The notes below the pieces were generated by a model. The model ran no database searches, was not told the DNA's origin, and saw only the letters and a program-made list of their open reading frames with translations. Source: Actinomycetes bacterium (lineage in GTDB: Bacteria > Planctomycetota > Phycisphaerae > JAACET01). Taken from it: a stretch of 38,252 nt of DNA. The position numbers were made by a program, and so were the translations under genes. Numbering within the stretch: position 1 is the stretch's first letter; each line of letters opens with the position of its first letter. This document shows, piece by piece, positions 24,102 through 32,431 of the stretch. The stretch lies in contig DAOVKO010000001.1 of the NCBI GenBank assembly GCA_030631725.1, positions 1 to 38,252 on the forward strand, in the 5' to 3' direction.

Positions 24102-24815
24102 GTGGATGGTAAGAATGAGCTGCCTACGCCACGCCGTAAACCGACAGACCATATAATTAATTCAGTGAAGGCCTTGCTTGCTACTGTGCCGTTTACAGGG
24201 GGGATCGCCTCGGTAATTGCCGACTATGTTCCAAAATCGACAGAGCGTGCGGTCTGGAAAGCCATAGAGTATCTGAACGCAAGGTTGGACGCCTTGGGCA
24301 ATCGAATCGATCGTAATACCGTCGATGAAGATGAGTTTTCTGACTCCATTAAGTCGTTTCTGAGGCTTAGTCAGAGGAGTTCTCAAGACGAGAAACTAAA
24401 AGCGGCAGCGAATATCTTGGCCAATATCATGCTAAAAGATGGGGATCCTGACAAACTATCCTACTCAGAGCTTGATCATTTCTCCAGATGTGTTGAATCG
24501 CTGTCTATAGGCGCACTTCGCGTACTTGGTGAATGCTATAGTTTTGCCAAACGACACCCCTTGAACAAAACTGCGGAAGGATTCAGGGTCAACTCTGGAG
24601 AACTAATCCGACAAATAGAAGAACAGTCTCCTGATCTCATTATGTCTTTAGTGACTGAGCTGGATTCTTGGAATTTGGTTCAAGATGGCTCGAGACAGAG
24701 TTTTGCGAGAACTTATGCAGAGATACGCGGGATGTCCTATTGCTCTAATATCCCCTTGCATCTCACTAGGATGGGTATTAAATTTGTCGAACACATTCTT
24801 CGAGTAGAGGACTGA
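24102..24815 (+). CDS. Hypothetical protein, mostly helical
   Basis: I do not recognise a named family. The roughly 237-residue protein has a short hydrophobic stretch near the front (LLATVPFTGGIASVIADYV). A helical region follows, with SIKSFLRLSQRSSQDEKLKAAANILANIML, a pattern seen in several uncharacterised proteins where a string of helices ends in AN-type turns. The C-terminal part (RVLGECYSFAKRHP... LHLTRMGIKFVEHIL) could be a winged-helix-like fold, which is a guess. The start is uncertain: GTG at 24102 with GAGAG about 8 nt upstream is preferred over a TTG at 24087. Base composition is lower in GC than in the housekeeping genes, which may indicate transfer. Confidence 0.55.
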   Translation: MDGKNELPTPRRKPTDHIINSVKALLATVPFTGGIASVIADYVPKSTERAVWKAIEYLNARLDALGNRIDRNTVDEDEFSDSIKSFLRLSQRSSQDEKLKAAANILANIMLKDGDPDKLSYSELDHFSRCVESLSIGALRVLGECYSFAKRHPLNKTAEGFRVNSGELIRQIEEQSPDLIMSLVTELDSWNLVQDGSRQSFARTYAEIRGMSYCSNIPLHLTRMGIKFVEHILRVED

Positions 24816-24835
24816 ATCACCAGTTGGATCCCAAA

Positions 24836-24864
24836 TTGCATCTCCCCACCGACTCGGCTATGGT
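24836..24864 (+). promoter_or_regulatory. Promoter module 1 (before the isochorismatase-like gene)
   Basis: TTGCAT (24836-24841) and TATGGT (24859-24864) are 17 bp apart. The spacer ends in CTCGGC. Near-identical modules precede the next two genes. Confidence 0.6.
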
Positions 24865-24907
24865 AGTGTAGGCACGAAGACAGCCACAAGAAACAGAGAC
24901 ACATTAA

Positions 24908-25501
24908 ATGCCGGACTATAAAACTCAGCTCTCATTAGCAAAACCCCAAAACTGTGCACTATTGGTTATTGATGTCCAAGAGAAACTGATTAATACCATT
25001 GCTAATGCAGGGGCTGTAATCGCTAATATTACAGCGCTGATCAAAACAGCCCAGCTCTTCCAAGTCCCTATTGTGGTAACCGAACAGGAAAAGCTCGGCC
25101 CAACCGTACCTGTGCTCAAAGAATTACTGCAAACATACCAAGCTTACAATCCCATAAGCAAACAATCCTTCAGTTGTTGTAGAAATGGCCCATTTAGCCA
25201 AGCCCTGGAAAAGACGCATAGAAAACATCTACTGATTACCGGCATCGAAGCCCATATTTGCGTCAGCCAAACAGCCCTTGATTTGTTAGCCAACGATTAC
25301 CTTGTCCAGATCATAGCAGATGCCACTTCTTCTCATAGCCCCCAAGACCACCAAGCAGCCATTGATCGGCTCGCAAGTGCCGGCGCAACAATCACCACAA
25401 CCGAAGCCCTGATCTATGAACTAACAGCCAGCGCCCAAACACCACTATTCAAGCAAATATTGGCCATAGTCAAAGACAGGAGAAACAGTTTCGACCAATA
25501 G
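24908..25501 (+). CDS. Isochorismatase-family cysteine hydrolase
   Basis: The 197-residue protein has the complete triad of the isochorismatase-like fold: Asp22 (LLVIDVQEKL), Lys85 (ISKQSFSCC) and Cys118 (GIEAHICVSQTA, the usual GIEThVCV motif with His in place of Thr). Family members hydrolyse amides or ethers such as nicotinamide, ureido compounds or isochorismate. The sequence most resembles the hydrolases sometimes called YcaC- or ISOC1-like, whose substrates are mostly unknown. Codon use is AC-rich and GC-poor compared with neighbours. It has its own promoter module 43 bp upstream. Confidence 0.88.
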   Translation: MPDYKTQLSLAKPQNCALLVIDVQEKLINTIANAGAVIANITALIKTAQLFQVPIVVTEQEKLGPTVPVLKELLQTYQAYNPISKQSFSCCRNGPFSQALEKTHRKHLLITGIEAHICVSQTALDLLANDYLVQIIADATSSHSPQDHQAAIDRLASAGATITTTEALIYELTASAQTPLFKQILAIVKDRRNSFDQ

Positions 25502-25532
25502 GCTGAATTCACCCACAACACCAACACAAAGC

Positions 25533-25561
25533 CTGCATCTGCCCATTGATTCGGCTATAGT
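25533..25561 (+). promoter_or_regulatory. Promoter module 2 (before the nucleoside phosphorylase-like gene)
   Basis: CTGCAT (25533-25538) and TATAGT (25556-25561) are 17 bp apart. The spacer has the same start (CTGCCC) and end (TTCGGC) pattern as modules 1 and 3. Confidence 0.6.
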
Positions 25562-25631
25562 AGGGAGACGACTTATGTTGAGAGCTGTTCCACCACGCTA
25601 GGAATTGTTGGTTCTTATTAAGGGAGTTCAG

Positions 25632-26384
25632 ATGACCGAGGGACCGGATATCAGATCAGACTGGAATCAGCATATGCGACAGAATGTCCTCAACTGGCTG
25701 GTCGGTGATGGGGAGAAGCATCTGTGCACGAATGCTTTACTGCTGCTTGGTAATCCGTATTTGTTTCAGAAGGAGGTCTTTTTTCAACAGTTCGATGAAG
25801 TGGAGCAGGTTGGTCTCTTTCACAACGCCGTGGTCAACGGCAAAAAGGTCACTTTCATCGAGCCACTTTTCGGAGCACCAATGACTGCTATGTACGTCGA
25901 GATATTAGCCGATATGGAGGTCCAGAACATTATAGCTTGCGGATATGTCGGTGGTATCTCTTCCACGGCAAGAATCGGAAGTTATGGCTTGGTCACTGAA
26001 GCGCGCGGGCTTGATGGTACAACTCAAGCCTACTCGCCGTCTCGCTCGACATTTTCGGCCTCTGATCTACTCGTTAAAAAGTTGCAACAGCAACTTACTC
26101 AACGAAGTCTAGCGTATCAAGCAGGCTCTATTGCCAGCATAGATGCTCTATTGCTGGAAGACGATAGGATGATCCAGAATTTCCGGGACGCTGGTCATTG
26201 CTTCGTAGACCTGGAGACATCGTGTTTGTTCGCTTTGGGAACCCTGAGAAAGTTTCAAGCTGCCGCACTGCACATTGTCACTGATAACCCAACCAACAAG
26301 ACTATCGACAGTGGATATGAACATGAGGCGTGCTTCACCGAGCAGATACAAATGGCGCTCGATGTGCTAACGTCGCTGGATTAG
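25632..26384 (+). CDS. Nucleoside phosphorylase-family protein
   Basis: The 250-residue protein fits the PNP/UDP phosphorylase superfamily, which cleaves nucleosides with phosphate or hydrolyses related N-glycosides. ACGYVGGISSTARIGSYGLV is the conserved central phosphate/base-site segment (usually GSAGGL...VGD). VDLETSCLFALGTLR is the ribose-binding Glu motif, normally MEt/aaALfavA, here with Glu in DLETS. VTDNPTNKT is the terminal active-site loop. ATG at 25632, with AGGGAG 5 nt upstream, is preferred over a TTG at 25605. The exact nucleoside is unclear because the specificity residues are atypical. Confidence 0.78.
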   Translation: MTEGPDIRSDWNQHMRQNVLNWLVGDGEKHLCTNALLLLGNPYLFQKEVFFQQFDEVEQVGLFHNAVVNGKKVTFIEPLFGAPMTAMYVEILADMEVQNIIACGYVGGISSTARIGSYGLVTEARGLDGTTQAYSPSRSTFSASDLLVKKLQQQLTQRSLAYQAGSIASIDALLLEDDRMIQNFRDAGHCFVDLETSCLFALGTLRKFQAAALHIVTDNPTNKTIDSGYEHEACFTEQIQMALDVLTSLD

Positions 26385-26432
26385 ATGATAGAACCGCGTG
26401 TGGGCTTTCACAACTTTGTTGCCCGTTGGAGC

Positions 26433-26461
26433 CTGCATCCGCCAGCCAATTCGGCTATGAT
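26433..26461 (+). promoter_or_regulatory. Promoter module 3 (before the MobA-like gene)
   Basis: CTGCAT (26433-26438) and TATGAT (26456-26461) are 17 bp apart, with spacer CCGCC...TTCGGC. It begins 71 bp before the next ATG, the same distance as module 1 is from its gene (72 bp). Confidence 0.6.
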
Positions 26462-26503
26462 GCTTGGCGGCAAATGATTCACTAACTGCAAAACGCAACG
26501 CCC

Positions 26504-27130
26504 ATGCTGGAAAAGCTTCCCATCCTGAAGAAGTACCTCCGGGAAAAATGGCTGAGCACGCCGGTGTTCGGCTGCGTTCTGATTGGGGGCGACAGCTCCC
26601 GCATGGGCTCGGCTAAGCATCTGCTCACCAAGGACGGCCAAACCATGCTGGTCCGGACAATCGAATGTCTCGAGCAGGTCGTCGGCTCAAACGTCGTCAT
26701 CTGCGGAGCAGGAAAAGTCCCCGAGAGCCTGGCCCGCTTCAAGCGCCTTCCCGACGTCCCCGACGCCCAGGGCCCGATGTCCGGCGTATTGGCTGGGATG
26801 CGCTGGCGGCCGAGGGCTTCCTGGCTCGTTGCTGCTTGTGACCTGCCGGAGCTGAGCCCGGCTGCCCTGGAATGGCTGCTCTCCACCCGGGCCCCCGGCA
26901 TCTGGGCCAGCCTGCCGAGTCTGGATGGCTCACAATACGTCGAGCCCCTCTTAGCCCATTATGATTTTCGCGCTCGCCCATTGTTGGAACAGTTAGCTGC
27001 TCAGGGCAATTTCCGCCCCGGCCGCATCGCCTCGCACCCAAAAGTCCGCATCTTCCCCGTACCTCCGCATCTGCAAGCCGCCTGGCGAAACGCAAACTCC
27101 CCCCGAGACCTCAAAAACGATGCCTTCTAG
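26504..27130 (+). CDS. mobA: Molybdenum cofactor guanylyltransferase-like protein
   Basis: MobA attaches GMP to molybdopterin to make the bis-MGD cofactor. The 208-residue protein has the nucleotidyltransferase loop LIGGDSSRMGSAKHLL (Gly28-Lys38, normally LAGGxSxRMGxxK). It also has PDAQGPMSGVLAGM, the metal-binding Asp113 in VAACDLPEL, and the C-terminal NANSPRDL, which corresponds to the family's NxNTPxDL. The first 20 residues extend beyond the usual start. No other molybdenum-cofactor gene is in the window. A related nucleotidyltransferase with another substrate (MocA-like) is the alternative. Confidence 0.82.
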   Translation: MLEKLPILKKYLREKWLSTPVFGCVLIGGDSSRMGSAKHLLTKDGQTMLVRTIECLEQVVGSNVVICGAGKVPESLARFKRLPDVPDAQGPMSGVLAGMRWRPRASWLVAACDLPELSPAALEWLLSTRAPGIWASLPSLDGSQYVEPLLAHYDFRARPLLEQLAAQGNFRPGRIASHPKVRIFPVPPHLQAAWRNANSPRDLKNDAF

Positions 27131-27491
27131 CCCCGTATTATGCCCCAAGCTTGAACTTTCCCACCGAATGTGCTAAAAAGCTGGCCAAAAGTTCGTTTGC
27201 GTTGCTTGCAGGAGTAGACTCTTTGACCGGCGGCTTGACTAGCCAATTATCGGACAGCCTCAAATACCTGATAATGCATAACGGTATAGGATGGGAGTGC
27301 CACCTTTGATAACACCTCCCCTGCCTCAACGCCGAGCGGAGCTGGGATGGCAAGCTGACCTGATATGCGGTATAATCACCGGGGGCTGATCAATTGGTTG
27401 TGTGCAGGGTATGGAGCCTTTGTCGAAGAGGGGAGGAAGGGACTCTGACCTGGATGAGCACGAAGGAATCTCCTAACCAAAGGAGCAATGT
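27131..27491. other. Intergenic region with hairpin repeat and promoter
   Basis: No gene is supported in these 361 bp. They hold hairpin-repeat copy a (27298-27352), a TATAAT (27371-27376) with TGGCAA 17 bp upstream (27348-27353), and the AGGAG (27481-27485) of the following gene. The part before 27298 shows nothing I can interpret. Confidence 0.5.
27298..27352 (+). repeat. Hairpin repeat copy a
   Basis: TGCCA (27298-27302) can pair with TGGCA (27348-27352). The core CCTC-AACGCCGAGCGGA-G (27324-27341) is identical to copies c and d, but the inner right arm is GCTGGG and pairs poorly. Confidence 0.6.
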
Positions 27492-29123
27492 ATGTTCAAC
27501 GGCATTTTCAACATCCCCAAACCGATGAACGAGAAGGTTCTCGCCTACGCCCCTGGCTCACCGGAGCGAGCGGAGCTTAAGGCCGCCTTGCAGCAGTTGC
27601 TCGCCCAGCAGACCGAGGTGCCGATGGTCATCGCCGGCAAGGAGGTACAGGGCGACACGACGGCCCCCATGGTCTGCCCCCACGACCATCAGCACGAACT
27701 GGGCCGCTATCACCTCGGCAATGCCTTCTGCGTCGAGCAGGCGATCTCCGCCGCCAACGAGGCCAAGCCCGAATGGGCCGCCATGAGTTGGGACTGCCGG
27801 GCTACCGTTCTTCTCAAAGCCGCCGACTTGCTCTCGACGAAGTACCGCGCGATCGTCAACGCCGCGACTATGCTGAACATGTCGAAGACGGCCTACCAGG
27901 CGGAGATCGACTCGGCCTGTGAGTTGATCGATTTCTGGCGGTTCAACCCCTACTACATGCAGATCATCTACGGCGATCAACCGACCTCGCAGCACGGCGT
28001 GCTCAACTACATGGACCATCGCCCGCTGGACGGATTTGTGCTGGCCCTGACTCCGTTCAACTTCACCTCCATCGCAGGCAATCTACCGACCGCCCCGGCT
28101 CTGATGGGCAACACCGTCGTCTGGAAGCCGGCCAGCAGCGCCGTGCTGCCGGCACACTTCATTATGAATATCCTCAAGGAGGCCGGCCTGCCGGACGGCG
28201 TGATCAACATGGTGCCCGGTTCCGGGCCGGTCGTCGCCCCGCCGGCATTGGACCACGTGGACCTCGGCGGCGTGCACTTCACGGGCAGCACGAGGGTCTT
28301 CAGTACCATCTGGCTGGCCATCGGCTCCGACATCCGCAAGTATATCTGCTACCCGCGGATCGTCGGCGAGACCGGCGGCAAGAACTTCATTCTCGCTCAT
28401 ACTTCCACTGACATCGACGCCCTGGCCACTGCCTTGCTCCGCGGGGCCTTCGAGTATCAGGGGCAGAAATGCTCCGCCGCCAGCCGGGCCTACATCCCCG
28501 ACTCGATCTGGCCGCAGGTCAAGCAGAAGCTGCTGGACGACACAGCCCAGGCCCGCATGGGGGATGTCTGCGACTTCACCAACTTCATGGGCAGCGTGAT
28601 CGACCAGAACGCCTTCACCTCAATCAGCGAATACATTGACTTCGCCAAGAGCTCCCCGGACTGCGAAATCCTCTGCGGCGGCAAGTGTGACAGCACAAGC
28701 GGCTACTTTATCGAGCCCACCATTGTTCTCACCAAGGAGCCGAAGAACAAGATGATGGTCGAGGAAATCTTCGGCCCGGTGCTGACGGTGTTCGTCTATC
28801 CCGAGAAGCAGTACAGCGAGACGTTGGACCTCTGTGACCAGACCTCCCCGTATGCCCTGACCGGGGCCATCTTCGCCACTGACCGTGCCGCGATTCGCCT
28901 GGCCATGCAGAAGCTGCGTTACGCAGCCGGCAATTTCTACATTAACGACAAGCCCACTGGCGCGGTCGTCGGCCAGCAGCCCTTCGGCGGCACCCGGGCC
29001 AGCGGCACCAACGACAAGGCCGGCAGCTGGCTCAACCTCGAACGCTGGGTCAGTCCCCGAGCCATCAAGGAGAACTTCATGCCGTCGCGCGACTTCCGCT
29101 ATCCCTACATGGCCAAAGAGTGA
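27492..29123 (+). CDS. pruA: L-glutamate gamma-semialdehyde dehydrogenase (P5C dehydrogenase)
   Basis: The enzyme oxidises glutamate semialdehyde (from proline or ornithine) to glutamate with NAD. The 543-residue protein matches the monofunctional P5CDH branch in length and sequence. It has the long N-terminal arm (MFNGIFNIPKPMNEKVLAYAPGSPE), the aldehyde dehydrogenase catalytic Glu293 (VGETGGKN) and Cys327 (GQKCSAASRAY), then IFGPVLTVFVY and QQPFGGTRASGTNDK. AGGAG lies 6 nt before the ATG. Codon use is markedly GC-rich. A PutP-like proline transporter lies 1.7 kb downstream, but no proline dehydrogenase is in the window. Confidence 0.93.
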   Translation: MFNGIFNIPKPMNEKVLAYAPGSPERAELKAALQQLLAQQTEVPMVIAGKEVQGDTTAPMVCPHDHQHELGRYHLGNAFCVEQAISAANEAKPEWAAMSWDCRATVLLKAADLLSTKYRAIVNAATMLNMSKTAYQAEIDSACELIDFWRFNPYYMQIIYGDQPTSQHGVLNYMDHRPLDGFVLALTPFNFTSIAGNLPTAPALMGNTVVWKPASSAVLPAHFIMNILKEAGLPDGVINMVPGSGPVVAPPALDHVDLGGVHFTGSTRVFSTIWLAIGSDIRKYICYPRIVGETGGKNFILAHTSTDIDALATALLRGAFEYQGQKCSAASRAYIPDSIWPQVKQKLLDDTAQARMGDVCDFTNFMGSVIDQNAFTSISEYIDFAKSSPDCEILCGGKCDSTSGYFIEPTIVLTKEPKNKMMVEEIFGPVLTVFVYPEKQYSETLDLCDQTSPYALTGAIFATDRAAIRLAMQKLRYAAGNFYINDKPTGAVVGQQPFGGTRASGTNDKAGSWLNLERWVSPRAIKENFMPSRDFRYPYMAKE

Positions 29124-29218
29124 TCCCATTGCGGATTTCAGATTTCGGGGGCCATCTCACTTGTGGGCAGAAACTGTGGCTTGTCCACAACCAGCATTCT
29201 CCTTCGGCGCCGCTCCAT

Positions 29219-29249
29219 CCGTGCGTCAACCCCGAGCGGAGACGCACGG
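29219..29249 (+). repeat. Hairpin repeat copy b
   Basis: A perfect 9-bp stem (CCGTGCGTC 29219-29227 with GACGCACGG 29241-29249) encloses the 13-nt loop AACCCCGAGCGGA, one base different from the loop of copies a, c and d. The arms differ completely from CCTC/GAGG and remain paired. Confidence 0.7.
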
Positions 29250-29372
29250 AGTTGGGCTGTGAGATGTTCAGGATAGATGCTTGTCTCATACAGGCCACAT
29301 CGCGTAATCTGTATGCGTGTGTCGATTCAATATGCTTCCAGCACATCCAGAACCAAGGGAAAGCGGGTTATC

Positions 29373-29909
29373 ATGGCCAAGAAGTCAATTCCCAAGATAC
29401 GTTCATCCAAACTTTCTCAAAGCCAACTCAAGCAGATGGCGATGGGCCTGCGAGCTATCAAAGCAAAGGTCATCTCCCCAGCCACGGTCCAGACTGCCGG
29501 ATGGGTACGGTGGAAGTGTCAGTTCGGCTGCGGAGGCTTCGGAACCAGTTTGGTTTGTCCTCCGCATACCCCTAACCCAGCGGACACTCGCTTGATGCTA
29601 GATGAATACAAGCGAGCCGTCCTGTTTGAGGCTCCCCTTGGCAAGGCCAAGAAGATCGCGGCGGCTCTGGAGCGGAAGCTGTTTTTGGTAGGTTATTATA
29701 AAGCCCTGGGTTTAGGAGCCGGACCCTGCAGTCTGTGCGACTCCTGTGCCTTCGAGGAGGGTTGCTGTCACCCGCATCAAGCCCGGCCTTCCATGGAGGC
29801 CTGTGGTATCGACGTTTTTGCCACGGTTCGCAGCCACGGCTTTACTATCGATGTAGTCCATACCCGCAAGGCCCCACAACACTATTTCGGTTTGGTCCTG
29901 GTGGAATAG
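29373..29909 (+). CDS. DUF2284 cysteine-rich metal-binding protein
   Basis: The 178-residue protein fits the DUF2284 family. CQFGCGGFGTSLVCPPHTP starts the conserved part, then YKALGLGAGPCSLCDSCAF, CCHPHQARPSMEACGIDVF and TVRSHGF. The clustered cysteines suggest an iron-sulfur cluster or another bound metal. Function is not established, although relatives occur near corrinoid and C1-metabolism genes. An upstream frame extends to 29277, but ATG 29373 begins a basic N-terminus typical of the family; its ribosome binding site is weak. Confidence 0.85.
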   Translation: MAKKSIPKIRSSKLSQSQLKQMAMGLRAIKAKVISPATVQTAGWVRWKCQFGCGGFGTSLVCPPHTPNPADTRLMLDEYKRAVLFEAPLGKAKKIAAALERKLFLVGYYKALGLGAGPCSLCDSCAFEEGCCHPHQARPSMEACGIDVFATVRSHGFTIDVVHTRKAPQHYFGLVLVE

Positions 29910-29977
29910 CTCTCTTATGTTGCACTATTCTGCGGCTTTTTGACGTCAGAAAGACGACCATGTACTCCCCTCTGATA

Positions 29978-30031
29978 CCACCCCCCCGTGCCTCAACGCC
30001 GAGCGGAGAGGATGGCTGCGGGTTGGGGTGG
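29978..30031 (+). repeat. Hairpin repeat copy c
   Basis: CCTC (29991-29994) and GAGG (30008-30011) enclose the loop AACGCCGAGCGGA. An outer perfect 7-bp stem, CCACCCC (29978-29984) with GGGGTGG (30025-30031), closes it. Confidence 0.7.
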
Positions 30032-30130
30032 CGAGACAACGTCTCCCTGAACATGGAATCCTAACATAAACTCTGGTATCATCCATAAGGGCAGCCTAGC
30101 CAACGTTCGATATTACCTTTAGGAGGGATA

Positions 30131-30646
30131 ATGGTGATAACTGAGAAGATCAATATCTCTTGGTTTGTTCTGGGCCTTGCCGTAGCTCTCGTTGGATGTG
30201 GGCGTAGCACTCCAACGACCGATGTGACGGAATATCTCGGAAAGTCTGACGAAGAGATCAAGGAGATGTTGGGAGAGCCAAGCGGGCGTGGAGACAGCGA
30301 AGCACAGGCTCGATTGCAGCAAATGGATAGACAATTGATGCAACAGCACTTCCAGGAGAAGCGGCTTGTCTACCGCCAGGAGGTATCACCACTGCCGAAG
30401 CCGCTGGTAACTTTGGAGCTGATTATCTCAAAGGACGGCGTATGTAAGCAGATTCTCGGACAGACGACTGGGTTTGATACCCCGGAGGCACTGTTAGACG
30501 CAATCGGATTGGGCGATCTCGATAAAGAAGAAAGTAGCCGGGACCGACTGGGAGTAACCTACAGCATACCGCGATATACATTGGTTCAGGTGCACCGCCC
30601 GTCAAGCATGATTCGGCAATACAAGAACTTCAGCGTTGCTCGCTGA
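30131..30646 (+). CDS. Predicted lipoprotein of unknown function
   Basis: The 171-residue protein has a signal peptide ending in a lipobox, VALVGCGRS, so Cys23 should be lipidated. The mature part starts with a Ser/Thr-rich linker and then TEYLGKSDEEIKEMLGEPSGRG, which resembles the LGxPxG motif of outer membrane assembly or SmpA-like lipoproteins. I cannot assign it further. AGGAGGG lies at 30121-30127, 3 nt before the ATG. A perfect 9-bp hairpin follows the stop. Confidence 0.7.
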   Translation: MVITEKINISWFVLGLAVALVGCGRSTPTTDVTEYLGKSDEEIKEMLGEPSGRGDSEAQARLQQMDRQLMQQHFQEKRLVYRQEVSPLPKPLVTLELIISKDGVCKQILGQTTGFDTPEALLDAIGLGDLDKEESSRDRLGVTYSIPRYTLVQVHRPSSMIRQYKNFSVAR

Positions 30647-30651
30647 TCTCA

Positions 30652-30680
30652 GCCGCCATTGGTGCGAATCGAATGGCGGC
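30652..30680 (+). terminator. Hairpin after the lipoprotein gene
   Basis: GCCGCCATT (30652-30660) and AATGGCGGC (30672-30680) form a perfect 9-bp stem with an 11-nt loop. No T tract follows, so it may be a 3'-end stabiliser or a weak terminator. Confidence 0.5.
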
Positions 30681-30694
30681 AACTATACCTGATA

Positions 30695-30740
30695 CCATCC
30701 CCCCACCCTGCCTCAACGCCGAGCGGAGAGGCTGTGATGG
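30695..30740 (+). repeat. Hairpin repeat copy d
   Basis: GCCTC (30710-30714) and GAGGC (30728-30732) enclose the loop AACGCCGAGCGGA. An outer stem CCATC (30695-30699) with GATGG (30736-30740) adds 5 bp. It lies about 75 bp before the transporter start. Confidence 0.7.
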
Positions 30741-30815
30741 CATCTCCACGCGGATTCGGATAGGATTGGGGGGAAGGTAGCCAAGCCCTTAGTTTCTGGA
30801 CAAGGAATAGGCATC

Positions 30816-32342
30816 GTGTGGCTACTGATCGTTTTCATACTCTATCTGGCTCTGCTCGCCGCAATCGGAGTGTACTGCGTTCGATTTAATCGCACACTGG
30901 CCGACTTCGTGCTCGGCGGGCGTCGGCTGGGGCCGTGGGTTACAGCTATCAGCGCCCAGGCCAGCGATATGAGCGCTTGGCTGCTCATAGGCCTGCCAGC
31001 AATGGCCTATGCTGCTGGACTGAGTGTACTTTGGGCAGTGATCGGTTGCGCGATAGGCACTATATTCAACTGGCTGGTAATAGCTCCGCGGCTCCGTCGT
31101 GAGGCGGGTAAGACCGGCGCTTTGACCATCCCGGACTACTTGGCAACTCGTTATAGCCACGGTCGCTTGCCGTTGGTCCGAATTGTCTCTGTAATCGTGA
31201 TCCTCCTGGCCTACGCTACCTATATCGCCTCCCAGTTCATGGCAGCCGGGAAGATCTTCGAAACAACCTTCGCCGAACTTGAGACTCCTTGGGGTTTCGT
31301 GTCCATAGGCTACCACACGGGCATCCTTCTTGGCGTGGGGATCATCCTTCTGTATACGTCAATGGGAGGTTTTACGGCAGTGGCCTGGACCGACCTTGCC
31401 CAGGGCATACTAATGGTTCTCACGGTGCTGGTGCTACCTTTGGTTGGTCTAATGGCCCTTGGCGGCCTGCCAATGCTTTGGAGTAAATTGCACAGCGTCA
31501 ATCCGAACTTGTTGGGTCTTTCTGGAGCCGAAGGTACGAGTGGATTGGCCTTCTGGATGGGTGTCTGCGTGGGAGGACTATCCTGGGGATTGGGTTATCC
31601 CGGTCAGCCACACATTCTTGTGCGTTTCATGGCTTTGGGCGATCCCAAGAATATGCGGCGGGCAGCTCTGATCGGCATCGTCTGGGTGTTCTTGGCCATG
31701 TTTGGCGCTGTCTTTCTTGGACTTGTTGCCCGAGTGATGATCGGACCTCTGGTAGACGTCGATCATGCCATGCCAGCACTGGCGGTCCAGCTGATGCATC
31801 CTGCCCTGGCCGGGGTCATGATCGCTGGGGCCGTGGCTGCCATGATGAGTACTGTGGATTCACAACTGCTCGTCGCTGCTTCAGCCGTGGAGGAGGATAT
31901 CTATATTCGTCTACTGGGCGGCCACCCGCGGAACCGCACAGCCGTATGGATCGGCCGTATCACCGTACTGGCACTCGGTGCAGCTGCCGTCCCGATAGCA
32001 TGGAATCGCCAGAGCGTCTTCCAGACCGTCTTCAACGCATGGGGCGTGCTGGCTGCAGGCTTGGGTCCCGTGGTTATCCTCGGACTGCTCACAAAGCGCA
32101 CGAACCATTGGGGTGCCGTGGTGGGTATTCTAGTCGGACTGGTTATCGCCCAGTTCTGGGGCACGGTCAAACCCTTCTTCGGGGGAGATAGCCTTTTCGT
32201 AAACGGCCTCATTCCCGGCTTTGTCCTCAACCTCCTCCTGGCCTACCTTGTAAGCCTCGCGACCAGCCGTTCCCGGCCGTTTACCAAGGCTGGCTCCATG
32301 GACCAAAACTGCACAAAGCACGGAATGGAGGCTGCAAAGTAG
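30816..32342 (+). CDS. putP: Sodium/proline symporter-like transporter (SSS family)
   Basis: The 508-residue protein has about 13 membrane segments and the sodium:solute symporter pattern: DFVLGGRRLGPWVTAISAQASDMSAWLL near the front (Na and substrate site), IPDYLATRY, YTSMGGFTAVAWTD, GLGYPGQPHILVRFMA and AAMMSTVDSQLL. These fit PutP. It would import proline with Na+ to feed P5C dehydrogenase. The start is a GTG with AAGGA about 9 nt upstream. A related amino-acid or carboxylate substrate cannot be excluded without the substrate-site residues being tested. Confidence 0.88.
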   Translation: MWLLIVFILYLALLAAIGVYCVRFNRTLADFVLGGRRLGPWVTAISAQASDMSAWLLIGLPAMAYAAGLSVLWAVIGCAIGTIFNWLVIAPRLRREAGKTGALTIPDYLATRYSHGRLPLVRIVSVIVILLAYATYIASQFMAAGKIFETTFAELETPWGFVSIGYHTGILLGVGIILLYTSMGGFTAVAWTDLAQGILMVLTVLVLPLVGLMALGGLPMLWSKLHSVNPNLLGLSGAEGTSGLAFWMGVCVGGLSWGLGYPGQPHILVRFMALGDPKNMRRAALIGIVWVFLAMFGAVFLGLVARVMIGPLVDVDHAMPALAVQLMHPALAGVMIAGAVAAMMSTVDSQLLVAASAVEEDIYIRLLGGHPRNRTAVWIGRITVLALGAAAVPIAWNRQSVFQTVFNAWGVLAAGLGPVVILGLLTKRTNHWGAVVGILVGLVIAQFWGTVKPFFGGDSLFVNGLIPGFVLNLLLAYLVSLATSRSRPFTKAGSMDQNCTKHGMEAAK

Positions 32343-32431
32343 CCGTATAAGTTGTGGAAAAAACACGTTCTCAAGACTTCCGCGCGTGGATTAGTGGATT
32401 ATAGGATATAACCGGCCATCTCTCCCCTGTG

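Noticed and set aside
27138..27353. Minus-strand frame of 71 codons in the gap before the P5C dehydrogenase gene
   Set aside because: It runs through a hairpin repeat and has no recognisable motif.
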